Shown here piece by piece: positions 35,191 to 47,100 of a DNA stretch of 64,000 bases (the first letter of the stretch is position 1; every line of letters starts with the position of its first letter). The position numbers and the translations under genes were made by a program. This DNA is from Pseudisothecium myosuroides (taxonomy: Eukaryota > Streptophyta > Bryopsida > Hypnales > Lembophyllaceae): contig OX637289.1 of NCBI GenBank assembly GCA_951799445.1, positions 23,560,245 through 23,624,244 of the forward strand, given 5' to 3'. Under the pieces are notes generated by a model, which did not search any database, was not told where the DNA came from, and worked only from the letters and a program-made list of their open reading frames with translations.

Positions 35191-36801
35191 TCATGCACCG
35201 TAACTTACATTAACCATGTCTGAATCACCTCCTCTAACAGCCAGCATTCCACCTGCACACGAAAGAAAAAGAAATTAAGCAATTGGAGAACGTCTAATGA
35301 CAATCTTCAAGAGGAGCCTCTGCATGAATTGACTGCAATATGAGGCCACGAGTCAGTCGAGAACAGGTAGACTTGTTGACCGGCATATAAATACATTCCG
35401 ACATGCTTGTAATTTCATTGACTGTCTGCGCTATCGGTCAAACATTTCACGACATGAGAAAGCAGGTGCAGTCAACTTGCGCAGATCAGGATCCATACCG
35501 AAAGGTTGCAGAAGAGAAGCTGGAACAGAAGCCACGTGCATCTGCCTGAACCATCCTCCTAATCCGAGGATCACAATCACCTGCACAACGTCCAGTTATA
35601 ACGCATTTCAAAACCTTCACTCCACACCCTGTCGGAAAATCACATAATCAGACAAGCAATATTTTGGTGCAAAGCAAAACTCAATTAAGACATAAAGGAA
35701 AATTTGTATTACCTTTGTCACAAGGGATAGAGAAAGTTTTGTGGCTAGCCAGCCAAATGCCCCGACACCACTGGGTTGTTTCACTGCGACAAACCAAGGA
35801 ACAATTAATACAAATTCTTCTCATCATACCCTTCAAGCTCTACACTGCCTAATCAGTAGTCAAATCATGCAGTCTCATTTCGTTTCATTTTGTTACATTT
35901 TCTTTTCTTTTCGTTTGTAACTATACAGCTTGCACCCTTTCCCGTGTAACCTAAAAGGAATCTGGACCACTAACATATTGACGACTTGGTCCACTTGCAA
36001 AGCAATGTATTCTATTGTCAGGCATCCAATCACTATCAAGCAGTCAATATCACTTAAATGATCCCATCAGCAACTTCCCGACCAAGGCCTGGATGGAAGG
36101 GCACAAATAATTCTAATGGCACAAATAACTGTAACGACAGTCACACCCGCCTTTGCAAAACATAAAATAACCTAATGAGTGAGCACAAAAAGAATCAGAA
36201 TCTCCTTTCTTGAATCACTACTCATAAACTCCAAGGCCGGTCCAGCAGGTCCTCAAGAATGTCACCTAATTTTGTTTCATTACTCCAACAATTTCACTAT
36301 CTCAACTAAACCAATCTACTCAATAGCAACTCCATTGATGAAATCCACACCACAAAGAAAGCTAAGTCCAGAGTGAAAGATAGAGAGCCAATGTACGTCA
36401 TAACCTACACGCTGCAAGTTCCTTCTCTTTCGCAGCAGCAGCACGTCTCAGCTTCGAAGACTTGGCAAAAGTCGCAGGCCTGCACGTCACCAACAAATGA
36501 GGCTTAACAAATATTCTCAAAACACAACGCTCTCTTATCCATAACCAGGAACCCTAAAATCTATAAAAAGAAAGAAAGAAAGAAGCTTCAGGATTGATTG
36601 CGTTTACGTGTTCAGTGCATTGGCTTCTCGATTCAACTCCTTGATCTGGCGCACCAATTCCGCCTCCTGCGCTGACATGCGCTTCTTAGGAGGACCCCTC
36701 GCCGGCAGAAACCGGAGCGTAATCTGCAAGAACAAGAGCCCGAAGAATAAGAGCAACGGCGCCGTGCCGCCCAATCTCTCCCCCACCATTACTGCCAGCA
36801 T
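35191..36801 (-). CDS. GET1: GET1/WRB-like receptor for tail-anchored protein insertion
   Basis: GET1 sits in the ER membrane and, with its partner, receives tail-anchored proteins from the GET3 ATPase. Five exons: 36608-36801, 36409-36479, 35713-35783, 35499-35580, 35191-35252; all junctions are GT-AG, phases agree, and the coding length is 480 bases (159 residues; plant members are around 170). Membrane segment 1 is APLLLFFGLLFLQITLRFL. The cytosolic coiled coil follows: EAELVRQIKELNREANALN, then TPATFAKSSKLRRAAAAKEK across the first junction, the most diagnostic stretch of the family. Next come segment 2 (LVTKVIVILGLGGWF) and VASVPASLLQPFGGMLAVRG, matching the family's VPxxLxQPFG motif. 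The end (DSDMVNVSYGA) is shorter than usual; an undetected last exon may replace it. Start chosen as the first ATG before MLAVMVGERLGG. Confidence 0.85.
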
Positions 36802-37925
36802 CCTCTCAACAACAAATCGACTCCTTCACTTCTGAAATCATCTGAAACTCCAGGAACTGAACCAACCATGCAATCACAGAGTATATGATCCTTAAGTCTC
36901 CACTTCTCTGGCTTGTAACCTTGTAAAACTCAAAATTTTACGAGGTACAAATGAGGTCTTTGAAGTAATCTGAAAGAAAACTGTACAAGACAGAAATGGG
37001 CTCTCGATTATGAAGGAATTGCTTTGGAAATGAGTGGGTTGCTTGGCTTGCACCACGTCAAAGATGATTGTACAACTGCTATGCTGGACGTTGGCGTTGG
37101 AGCTGAAGAGGTCGTTGTGGTTTACTGTTCCAAAATATCATTCATGTTTGGATGAATGAAATGACGTTCCTGAGGAACCGGGGCTGCCCAGGCCTCTGCC
37201 CGGCAAAAACCTTCCGCAGAGTGGAGTGGATAGCCTCTGTCCATGAATTTTTGAAGCTTGTATTTCGCAAGCACGACTTGGATTGCGCATTGGCTTCACC
37301 ATCTCTCGGTAAGAATCATACCTTGCCCAATTCCACCATTTTACCCATTTCTTTGCTTTCCTGTTCGACGTCTCTACATTGTGGCGTTGATCTCAGAGGT
37401 TGCGGTGTGTGATTCTCTTGCAAATGCATGTGGATTAGATTAGGTCAGACACCCCAGCAAAACACTCACAAGGCTTGGCTTGGCTTAGGTCAACAGTATG
37501 GGGTTTATTCGATGTTGCGCTTTCTGCAATTTTGGATTGCGTGTTCTTCTTTTTCACACTCCTTGTCGCTATAGCGAAATTTCGGGATTTGGTTGCCAGC
37601 CAATTCTATCAATCTATTTCCACGATTAATTGAATTGGAATTGTTGGATAAGTTTTTCACGCAGCTGGCTTCAACTAGGGTTTGAGCTGGCTTCAATTTG
37701 TTTAGGTGGGTATGAAGAAATTGCAGAAATCGTTGCCGAAGTTGTTCTATGCGTGGTGTAGGGTGTTCTAGTGTCAGTGACGGAACGAAATTGTTGGCGA
37801 AATTCGGAGTTCATATCATCTAATAAGCTTTCCGGGTGTGGCAGGGGTTTACGAACCTTTCGGAGAGTTGATTGAATTCCAAGGTCGGATTAGGGTTTGG
37901 AGGGGGCCATTTGCGAGAAGCTGCA
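36802..37925. promoter_or_regulatory. Divergent intergenic region between GET1 and ClpR4
   Basis: The two genes are transcribed away from each other, about 1.1 kb apart. Telo-box-like words (TAGGGTTT or its complement) occur near 37676-37684 and 37890-37898, in the probable ClpR4 leader. Such boxes are common in plant genes for plastid and translation proteins. No other element is evident. Confidence 0.4.
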
Positions 37926-38849
37926 ATGGCCGCCGCGGGGTTATCAGTACCAGCAGCGGCAGGCCGACGAGGTGAGCTCTGGCACTCCACGCCGTCGTCG
38001 TCTTCTCCCACATCAACACGGAGTCAACTTTTCTCTGTTTCACCACGGAGGAGGTCCCACGCCCTTCTTCACAACGAGCTCTCTTGCTCTTTCACTGGCA
38101 GCAGCTTGCAAAGCTCCATAGCCGGCGAAAGCATGTTCTCCGCTTGGAAATCCCTAGAACGCAACAACAACAACCGCGGCCACCGCGGCGTGGTCACCAT
38201 GGTCATCCCCTTCCAACGAGGAGACGCCCGTCAACAGCCCCCACCAGACTTGCCTTCCTATCTCTTCAATAACCGCATCGTCTTCTTAGGCATGTCTCTC
38301 GTCCCTGCCGTCACCGAGCTCATCATGGCTGAGCTTCTGTACCTCCAGTACGAGGATCCCGAGAAGTCGATTTACATGTACATCAACTCCACGGGCACCA
38401 CGAAAGACGGGGAGAAGCTGGGCTACGAGACGGAAGCCTTCGCCATCTACGACACCATGCGCTACGTGAAGCCTCCCATTTTTACACTCTGTGTGGGAAA
38501 CGCCTGGGGTGAAGCGGCGCTGCTGCTGGCAGCGGGCTCCAAGGGCAACCGAGCTTGTTTGCCTTCGGCTACCATCATGCTCAAGCAACCGATTGCTCAG
38601 TTCCGGGGACAAGCGACGGATATTGATATTGCAAGGAAGGAGGTTCGGAATGTGAAGGAGGAGCTCGTGAACTTGATAAGCAGACACACGGGGAAGTCTG
38701 CAGAAGAGATTACGGAGGATATTCGGAGGCCGAAGTACTTCAAGCCAGAGGAGGCGGTGGATTATGGCATCATTGACAAGGTTTTGTATGGCGAGGGCGA
38801 CGAGAAGAGGAGTATTGCTTCGGATCTGAAGAAAGCTCAGCTGATTTGA
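37926..38849 (+). CDS. CLPR4: ClpR4, non-catalytic subunit of the plastid Clp protease core
   Basis: ClpR4 forms part of the R ring of the stromal ClpPR core, which degrades proteins fed by ClpC chaperones. The protein has 307 residues from the ATG at 37926 (context GCAATGGCC); an open frame extends upstream without another ATG. Residues 1 to about 90 are a Ser/Arg-rich transit peptide. The Clp fold starts at MVIPF (92-96), then DLPSYLFNNRIVFLGMSLVP, INSTGTTKDGEKLGYETEAF, TLCVGNAWGEAALLLAAG and ATIMLKQPIAQFRGQATDI, ending SDLKKAQLI. These are ClpR4-type motifs, including the insertion after INSTG. The catalytic triad is absent: Ser is replaced in GNAWGEA (Gly195), His in LKQP (Lys220), Asp in RRPKYF. 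The gene has no intron, unlike its neighbours, which may point to a retrocopy. A broken partial duplicate of the 3' end follows at 39098-39495. Confidence 0.93.
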   Translation: MAAAGLSVPAAAGRRGELWHSTPSSSSPTSTRSQLFSVSPRRRSHALLHNELSCSFTGSSLQSSIAGESMFSAWKSLERNNNNRGHRGVVTMVIPFQRGDARQQPPPDLPSYLFNNRIVFLGMSLVPAVTELIMAELLYLQYEDPEKSIYMYINSTGTTKDGEKLGYETEAFAIYDTMRYVKPPIFTLCVGNAWGEAALLLAAGSKGNRACLPSATIMLKQPIAQFRGQATDIDIARKEVRNVKEELVNLISRHTGKSAEEITEDIRRPKYFKPEEAVDYGIIDKVLYGEGDEKRSIASDLKKAQLI

Positions 38850-39097
38850 TCAACCGTATTCGTATGGTAGAAATTTCTTAAAAACTGTTCTCTTAGACTT
38901 AGTCTGACTTCCTTGTGTAGAGCTTTAGGAACTGTGAGGATGATTGTACTGGTGTCTTTCGGGAGCTTAAGTGAATCATAATTTAGGTATTCATTTCTCT
39001 TCACTTCATTGGAATAACCAGAGTCGGGCTGAATTTTTGCATGTGTGGAATGCTGTTGGTAATGAGAAATTGAATGTGTGATTTGAGATTCAGACCT

Positions 39098-39495
39098 CGG
39101 TTGCCTTTGACTATTGTCATGCCCAAACAGCTCATTGCACAGTTCCAATGTCAAGCGGCTGATATTGACATTGCTGGGCAGGAGGTTCAGAACGTGTAGG
39201 AAGAGTTGTTGAGCTTGAGATGTAGACACACTGGTCAGTCTTCGGAGAAGGTTACTGAAGAGATTCAGCGGCCTAGGTAATTTAAGCCGGATGAGGCTGT
39301 GGATCATGGCGTCATTGACAAAGTTTCCTCCGGGATAGTAACGACAAGAGGAGTATTGCAACTGATCTGAGGAAAGCTCATCCATTTGATTAACTTGCTT
39401 GTGCTAGAATTGTTTTAGAAGTCGTCTGGCTACGTTGTGTAGATCTTTAGGAACTATGAGGATGATTATGCTGGTGTTTTTCATGAGCTATCATC
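39098..39495 (+). pseudogene. Tandem partial duplicate of ClpR4 3' end, broken
   Basis: Translation gives MPKQLIAQFQCQAADIDIAG, EELLSLRCRHTGQSSEKVTE, FKPDEAVDHGVIDKV and RSIATDLRKAHPFD, aligning with the last third of ClpR4 (residues about 212-307). Two in-frame stops (after QEVQNV and after QRPR) and a small deletion near 39330 inactivate it. Similarity continues beyond the stop into the 3' flank: TAGGAACTATGAGGATGATT recurs from 38928-38947, and a GTGTAGATCTTTAGG word from 38917. So a genomic segment of about 400 bp was duplicated, including 3' untranslated DNA. Confidence 0.85.
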
Positions 39496-42130
39496 TGTCT
39501 GGTTTGGCATTGCGTGAAGGTTGTTAGAAGTGCTGTAGGAGTTATGACTGCCCTGCTTGGTAGCCGCCGTGATTGGTGTGGCGTAGGTTCGACATTTTAC
39601 GCTCATGTTGTGTGGTTTCGTCCTGCAACTCGTCGGCTGACCTAAGCGCGCAATGGTGCGTGCTGCGTTTCTTTATACTGTTCTAACGGCGACAATGCAA
39701 TTCTAGCCTTGTTTCTCAAACGTTCACATTGGCTCAGTCTGGTTTGGTTTGAGCTTCCCAACCTTTCTTGGATGTTATTCCCCCCTCCCATGCCTGCGTG
39801 CTGGCATTGAGAGGCCTAATGCGTTGACACATCCTCACCTGCCACGGTTTTTTCGTAAGTAGAGATTCTGGACCTAAGAAACCGCCTGGTTTGGGATGTC
39901 TGCTGGTTCCTTTCTGGCTCAGGAGACAGTCGACTTCATCGTCAGGCTGACAACCTATCACAAGTCTTGTTGTGTTCAAAAGCCCTGGGTAGTACTATTC
40001 CTTACCACAAGAGATTCTATCTTGGGACTTTAAACACGTTGAGACTTTGAGGCGTTTCTTGCGTAGACTTTCTCCTGTGACCAGTAGTGGATGTGTTCAC
40101 CGGAATCTCCAGTAATCACTAAAGCCATTGTTCGATGCCTTTGACCATCTTAAGTGTTCTGCAGAATCCAAGAGCAGTTAGTCCAAGCTCCTTGGAATGA
40201 GTGTGCTTTGTGTGAGGCGAAAGGAAAAATGTATGCGTCGTGATAATGCTACTTAAAGCTCATGCAATGGAGTAGGATACATCACCGGATGCAGAGAAAG
40301 ATGCAGAGTTCGTTGAGTCGTCTGAGCAATTTATTCTGAGTTCGAGACGAATTATGAACTGCTACATACACTTGGACTTTCCAGAATCTTTCCAGAAAGT
40401 TATGATCTTGCTTGTTTCTGCAGTTAACGTGGTGCCCTGTCCTTCTAAGGGCCGTGTCACCCTACGTCCCAAGTCCCGACACTTCAATTGTCTCATATAT
40501 TGATACAATAAAAATATATTACGGTATCAATTTATAATATCAATTTTTACTTTATAATTAAATTAAATCAAATTTGAGAAATCACAGTCCCAGAGCTTCA
40601 AATCTCTACTTACTACAGTAACAGTGGTTCTGTATCCAAGATCATCATGTTGAGACCTTAGTTATTGCAACTTAGGTATCCAACCTTAATAGACCTTTGA
40701 AGAAATTTCCATGAATTTGGGTAATGCAAATGTCAATAATTAAGAGTTAATTCTCGCAGTTGGGAACTTGGAAACTAGGAGCATGATGGAAGCTTGGAAT
40801 TCGATTAACTTAATTGTCCTCCCTTAACTTACTCACCAAGATGAATTCGCAGCAATCCGGCATGGAATCCGCTCTCAATATCTCTGCTGCACTCATCACC
40901 TCAAGTCAACACAAGGAAACTGAAGACACATTACCCAAAGGAGTTATAGTAATTAGGTAAGCTGTAAATTGTACAATTTTACCCTGTCTATTGCACTCCG
41001 ACAAGGGCCATTTGTCAGCCAGAATTCAGCACTGGCACAACCTCTCGAGGAGCCTTGCCGTGAATTGACTGACTCACTTGTTTGAGAAATTGCGTGTGAT
41101 GGAGAACAAACCCACTTCTGCACACCACCTCTGGCCGGTAGCACCACCGTCAAGCCTTGGGATTAGTACTCGTCGGGATTACATTACTTGTCAGGATTTA
41201 CGTTACTTGTTGAAGTGCACATCATTGCACGGGCACCGTCTGTCTGTATATGAGGAGTCACTCTGATTTTTGTTCGATTGTCGGATATTCACAACATTGG
41301 CGTTTTTCAAGCAGGTGAATGGAGACCGGGTGCCCGCTAAATTGAATTTTAACAAAATTGAACTGAAGTTCGTGCAAACAATACTAGCTGGGAACTGCAA
41401 ACCATCCATTTTTTTTGTTAAATTGGCGATTTTTGTACTCCTCAAGGTGAGCAGCTTGAAACATACATCATGTATACTACTGCTAGTCTTCGTTTTTAGA
41501 GCTTTCTGCAAATGAATCTCACAACTCTGTCACCCAGAATTGTCTCAAGTTTTTCTCAAGTTTGAGACAAAATTGATGATTGCTTCGTATGCGAGAAGGC
41601 CTTCACGCATGAAATTTTTTTAATTTTCATTTTTCATAACACAAATGAAGGTGGCTTTCATAGTTTCATTGCATGGACATGGAGATATTTGGGCTTAAAT
41701 TTTGCCATTCTCCACATTCCTGATTAACGTTGATTCAGTAGTTAAACTGTCAACAAGATTGCTCAGTGCACAGTGGGCAAGCAGTCATTGCTCTATCAAT
41801 TTCAGAATTGACTGTGACTGCAGGTTCATGGAAAATTTTAATTTTAATTTTTGAACACACATAAAATTGACTTTCATGGCCTATGCACGGACATGTTTGC
41901 TATTTCCCACATGCCTAGATAGTCATGTCACCCTGATTTACGTTGATTCAGTGGGTAGACAGTCAATCAGTTCTCTCCAAGTACTCTGTGCTTGTTGCAG
42001 TCTCCATCAATTACAGACTGATTTCATTGTCTGTAACCACAAGTTAAGCCTATCAATGAACTGCCATACACCTACAGCTTTTTTTAGTCTTTTTTTTCTC
42101 TAAAATTTCTACAGCTCTCGTGGCAGGCCA
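39496..42130. other. Intergenic DNA, no gene recognised
   Basis: Composition is mixed. Frames at 39734-39979, 40953-41153 and 41203-41515 show no domain. An inverted or direct relation between paragraphs at 41560-41700 and 41800-41960 (both about a girl's-height GGAC ATGG... AATTTT patch with CCCTGATT/TGATTAACGTTGATTCAG words) suggests a local duplication. I support no gene here. Confidence 0.35.
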
Positions 42131-42138
42131 GGGGTGTG

Positions 42139-42147
42139 TATATATAT
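42139..42147 (+). promoter_or_regulatory. TATA box of the Gly/His-rich protein gene
   Basis: TATATATAT lies about 50 bp before the ATG at 42191. This implies a short leader of roughly 20 bases if transcription starts about 30 bp downstream. Confidence 0.6.
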
Positions 42148-42190
42148 TTGAGACGATGGTCTGCATCTTCAGTAAGCTCAGTTTGCTGCA

Positions 42191-42998
42191 ATGGCCTCGT
42201 TCAAGAGTTCTCAGGGTGTGTCTATTCTTCTTGTAGCGCTCCTTGTCTGCCAGGCCTTCATGGTGCCATCCCTGGCCAAGACCCAAGTTGTTATTGGGGC
42301 GAATAAGCTGGCAGAGCCTAAACCTCCGGTAACTGACTCGTCCAATATTAGATCACTTCCTATTCATTGATGATGCTCTTCAAAATTGTTGTAGAAGTGA
42401 CAACCAAGCATTGGATTTCTAAGAACACGCTTATTTCTCATTAAACTAGCTTTCTTTGATGTTACAATACCTTTCTTTTGAGACCCTTGATTGTGAGCAC
42501 AACTAAACATTCGAGATTTTTGATGCTCAAATGTCTTAGTTTCTAGATCCTTGATTGAGCACGATTGAGCACGATTCTGAAACCATTGAGGTTATGTTTT
42601 GTAACATGAACGTTCTTTCTTTTTAGACCCTTGATTGAGCAAGATTCTGAAACCATTGAGGTTATGTTTGGTAACACGAAAGTAGAGCCTCAATATGGAA
42701 ATAACATCCTTGTCACTCTAGTCAGTTTAGTCAATTTCTTTTTTAATTAGCCAGTCGTGCATAGGTGAGCCTTCTAATTAATAACTTACACTGTGTGCCC
42801 TTTCTATCACTCTCCCTTTAGGATATGCGGGTCACTCCACAAAGTCGTGGTGGACACGGACATCCAGGCAACAGCGGTCGCAGACATGGAGAAGACAGTG
42901 GACATGGAGGACAGGATTCTGGAGAACATGGGTACCGAGGACATGGACACAAGGATGGGGGTCATGACGGAGCAGGCCACAGAGGAGGCCACGGTTAA
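42191..42998 (+). CDS. Secreted Gly/His-rich protein, two exons
   Basis: Exon 1 (42191-42328) encodes 46 residues: MASFKSSQGVSILLVALLVC is a typical signal peptide start, with probable cleavage after VPSLA (residue 29), then KTQVVIGANKLAEPKPP. Exon 2 (42822-42998), after the acceptor TCTCCCTTTAG, keeps the frame and encodes 58 residues: DMRVTPQSRGGHGHPGNSGR, then repeats such as HGEDSGHGGQD, EHGYRGHGHKDGGHDGAGH and RGGHG before TAA. The 104-residue product would be a small exported glycine/histidine-rich protein. Plant glycine-rich proteins of this kind act in the cell wall, in metal binding or in defence; the His-Gly repeats suggest metal binding, but this is inference. The spliced frame is supported by phase, the repeat periodicity that appears only in this frame, and a TATA box. 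The donor GTAACT is weak. Confidence 0.75.
42541..42690 (+). repeat. Direct duplication inside the intron of the Gly/His-rich gene
   Basis: The words GATTCTGAAACCATTGAGG and TTATGTTTTGTAAC (42572-42606) recur at 42642-42676 with few changes, preceded in both by a CCTTGATTGAGCA phrase. A recent local tandem duplication of about 70-90 bp within the intron. Confidence 0.7.
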
Positions 42999-43500
42999 CA
43001 AGTCACTGGAAGCTGCACGCCAACCGTCTGGTGAGCCTTCACTATCAGTGGAAATTTTCAGTTTCTTAACCACCGCAAAAACAAACTTCAAGATTGGAGG
43101 CACTAAAACTGTAGAACTGTTAATCATCTCTTCAAGTAGAGGATATTATTTCTGTGATGTTAAGCATTTATAATTAACCAATATGTAAGGAGTGTGGGAG
43201 ATCACTGAATAGAGTTCACTTTTGACACAATAGTAAGCCAAATTTTAGTAAGATCAAACTTTTATCTCTCCTTGATTAATTCTGCAATCAGGTTGAATAT
43301 CAGCTAATTATAAAGAGATAGTAGATAACCCCATTTCCATTCAACTATTATTTGCCTTCGACATTTAACCGAGTCATGCTCACATCCAATCGTTTGTAAC
43401 AGTTTTTATGAGTGTTTTGTACCTCATGCCGACAGTTTTTGAGTTCTGTACCGACGTTGATGCATTGATCCAAGTTCATTTGAATTGATTGATTGCGCAG

Positions 43501-43609
43501 TTGCAGAGGAATTGTTCTCAAGCTGGCGTGTCACTGATGACCCATTTGCAACAGATTACTTCAAGAACCAGACATATGTTGTTCAGTTAATATATGCACA
43601 TCGGTAGTA
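43501..43609 (+). other. Possible orphan exon
   Basis: After an AG at 43499-43500 (GCGCAG) the frame reads AEELFSSWRVTDDPFATDYF, then KNQTYVVQLIYAHR and a TAG stop at 43607-43609. The composition looks coding and the start lies at a plausible acceptor, but I cannot link it to a gene or recognise the product. It may be an alternative last exon of the Gly/His-rich gene or a relic. Confidence 0.3.
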
Positions 43610-43699
43610 TTACTGTAAGTATCAGCTGTTAGTAACATTAGATATGTAGCAACAACTCAAGTTTTCAGACACAAAGCTAGCGAGTTGACATAGTATTTG

Positions 43700-44165
43700 A
43701 AGTTTCCAAGAAATATGCGAACGTACTGAAGTGGGCAGGTCACTGAATAGTTCTCTATCATTGGCTATTACGTCACTCATGTGCAAGTCACTCATATATG
43801 TATGCTGTGTTCTCACTTTATATAGGGAATAAATATCGTCCTTTGTTTCCAATTTCCAGATGTGAATCTCATGTTTGTTAAATCGGTGCATTTCAGACGA
43901 CATTATCAACCTTCAGCCAAAAGCTAGCTAATCTAGATGACCTCCCTTGAAATCAACGTCTGTTCCGCCTAACCTCTAGCAGTGGTCGTAGAATATAAGC
44001 CAAGTCATGCTTACACCGCTGAAGTTTTAATAAGTTCCAACCACAAGAAATTGCAACTGCAGTAACTGCAGTCATATAGGAGACATGATCAGTTCTCTAC
44101 CGATGATGGTATTTCTAACCTCAGGATTGCCAAATACTGGGCATGAACCCCTCCAGCCAGGTTGG
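43700..44165 (+). repeat. Fragment related to the 55-58 kb and 62.6 kb segments
   Basis: 43775-43905 (words CATGTGCAAGTCACTCATAT, CCTTTGTTTCCAATTTC) matches 55368-55480 and 62636-62735. 44075-44150 (GATCAGTTCTCTACCGATGA, TTGCCAAATACTGGGCATGA) matches 57935-58000, directly downstream of the acidic protein gene. So a third, truncated copy of the duplicated 52-64 kb region lies here without that gene. Confidence 0.65.
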
Positions 44166-47100
44166 TTTTTTTCCATTTAATTTAGGCAGTACAGAAAGCG
44201 ATAATCTCTGGAAGGATGAAACTACTTACATCCTTAGAAATGGATGAAACTTGCAATTTGTGGATGAAATTTCATTTATTCATCCAAAATTATGTACATT
44301 CATCCAAATTTGAGCGATCCCGTCCCAAGATGTGGTAGCAAACACGCGATTTCCGGATTCTCAAACTGTGCCATTTCTTTATACAAGAATTGAGCGGTTT
44401 TTCCTTGCATTACTAACACAACTGAAGTGCAACAGCAGTGCAATCATTCATACCGGTATTTTAGCTAATATTCATGCATGTGTGACATTCATACTATATG
44501 TGGGATTTACTTACTAGCAGTCAAGTCATACCAGGAATTCAGTAGAAATTCATTACTTAACTTCACAGGGACAAATCTCTAACTTTTCTACTGGCTGTCT
44601 GGATTTCTAGAGTGCCACCTGCAGCATGGGTTGTCACGGACAGGGTGGCAAAATGAGGCCCACTCCGAGGGCTGCCATCCATTTTTGAAGCTTCAAAGTC
44701 TATAATTCAGGCTCGGTTTAGGGTTTACCAACAAATTAATGGATCCAAGTTCACTTTACTCTGATATAAAATACTGTACGTCAAGGTCAATGGAAAATAA
44801 TAACTCTAAAAAAAAGTTGGAAAATAAATTGAACAAGTTAGAAAAATTGCCAAAATCAGCAAGGATTTAATAATCAAGTTGTCGGGAAAAAAAAACAAAA
44901 ACAAAAACATCTAGAGGTAGCCAAGGAGTCCAAAATAATCTCCAATTATCGTCTACCATCAAGTAAAATTTGGATGGCATTGTGAAGGACTTACTACATT
45001 GACATTTGTTGAGAATGAAGGGTGGAGAGGTCGTTTCAGTTTATAGTGAAATGCATTATTCATCATGAATCATCAAAGGATTTGGAATAATTTGAAGATG
45101 AGAGCTTCACCGCTCATTGGCAAAACATAGGATTTGCGTTCTAAGTAGAACTTTAAATTAACCTCTTTTTGGCATAGCATAATAACTTTTTTCAAAAAAA
45201 TTGAACTAACAAAAGTTAGTATTGAACCTAACTTTCATCTCAAAAAACTCTTTTGTGATTTGAGACTCCAAAAAAAAATTATGCACAAAATTTAGGGATG
45301 AAAATTTTAATAAATATGTCCCTTCCAACCCCTCTTTGACATTTGGCAATAACTTTTGATTGGAGGCTAAAAATCAAAAACAGACTTTTGGACATGAAAG
45401 TGACCTTCATTTTACACATTAATATGGTTCAATGTCTTTTGAAAAAAATTATTATACTATGCCTGAACAAGGTCTAAAATTCTCCTTTGAACTCAATTTT
45501 TGCTTTAATTTGACTTAATTTTAGCAGTTGAGGTTCTACTAATCCTAATTTACATATCCCACATGGGTTGTTTTACTTTTTACCACCCCATATGCATATA
45601 AAGAGCTTGTCATCTCATTTCTAATTCACAAAAGCAGCATTGTGATTAGGATATAGTACAAAAATTTTAATGCATTGTATCAATTTCCAAGTAAAACAAG
45701 TTTTTTGTGACATTGATTTTATACCTTCAAATCATTGGAGTAGTACAAATCAATATTGTTGTAATATTCACTCAATCCACTATATTGTGCTAATTTGTAT
45801 AATATAAAAAATTAGCCCTCAATAAATTTAAAAAACATTTTAAGTCTATGATTATGCAAATACTACTGTAGCAATCAAATAACATGTGTGGAATCAAACT
45901 TGTAACAGTGGTTGCAAGAAAGACCGACCAATTTTTGTAGTGTTTTTTATAATACTCCTTTTTTCTTTTGGGAGTACTGTATAATTAGAAATTAAGTTTT
46001 AAAAAAATGTGAAAAATATTTTTAATGTATAAACCCTTAAGAAGAAGGGTACCCTAAAAAGGAAAAGTATAGAAAAAATCTCTAAGTAGGAGAACTAGAA
46101 AAGTCTCATGAACTAGCAAAATCTCAAGAAAATAGGTACTTTCACAATTTTATTTGTAAAAAATAAGAAATTTTTTTTTAAAAAAAACTAAAAATTGGAA
46201 ATTTGAGATAACTTTAGGATGAAGAGATTTCATCAAAAGAATGATTTTAAAATCATCTTCAATATTCAAAAATGCGCGCTCAACAGAGCCTTGTTGGCAT
46301 GCATGTGGAGGATATAAAATATAATATTTTAAAATTCCCTTTGGTAGAAACATGACTTCCTACTATGGAAATAGACCACATAAATTTCAGATCTATGTCG
46401 TTAATTTTGGATACTCCCTAGTACTAAAAACTCCTAAACCGCAAAGTATGACAAATTAGCTAAATTTAAATTTAAATATAAAATGATGTTTGAATTTTTT
46501 GAAAAATAGGGGATCTAAATACCATCAAGTTAGCCATCTCCAATGAAAATTTTAAGTTAATAAGGTTCATGCTTTAAAAGTTATAGTAGATGACAAGAGA
46601 GTCACTTTCATTGTGATGCCAAAAATAGTCAATATTTCTTGCAATCACCCCTCCAATCACCCATAAACAACACTTTAGATCCTTGTAGGGCAATCTACAC
46701 TTAAATTTAATAATCTTTTTCATACAATGAACATTATGAAGCTTGTACAAATGACCTATCAATGATGAATGTGTACCCTCCTCTAGACAACAAAAAACCC
46801 ATTGTTGTACTACCTAAATCTAAAAAAACTTCTCTATGCAAAAAGACAAACTCAAATTGTATTTTGGAATACAAAATTGAGCTTGACAAATGCATTTTTT
46901 TGCTTGCAAACATAACATCATTAAAATAATTGAGCTACTACTAAGTACAAGAAATATTATCTTCAATATTCTTAGATGAATAAGCCCTCACAAATACGTC
47001 TGGTTTTATCCTTGAAGGAATTAATGTATTAAATCACTGTCAAATCAATGTTGAGGAAATGAAAAAGTAAAACTTCCAAATCACTTTCAAACAAATCTTG

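Noticed and set aside
38286..39385. Minus-strand frames of 133 and 182 residues across ClpR4 and its duplicate
   Set aside because: Both are antisense shadows; their mutual similarity follows from the duplication of the coding strand.
42793..43173. 126-residue plus-strand frame as the gene product in this interval
   Set aside because: It is a different frame over exon 2 of the Gly/His-rich gene. The spliced frame joins in phase to a signal peptide and gives the His-Gly periodicity.
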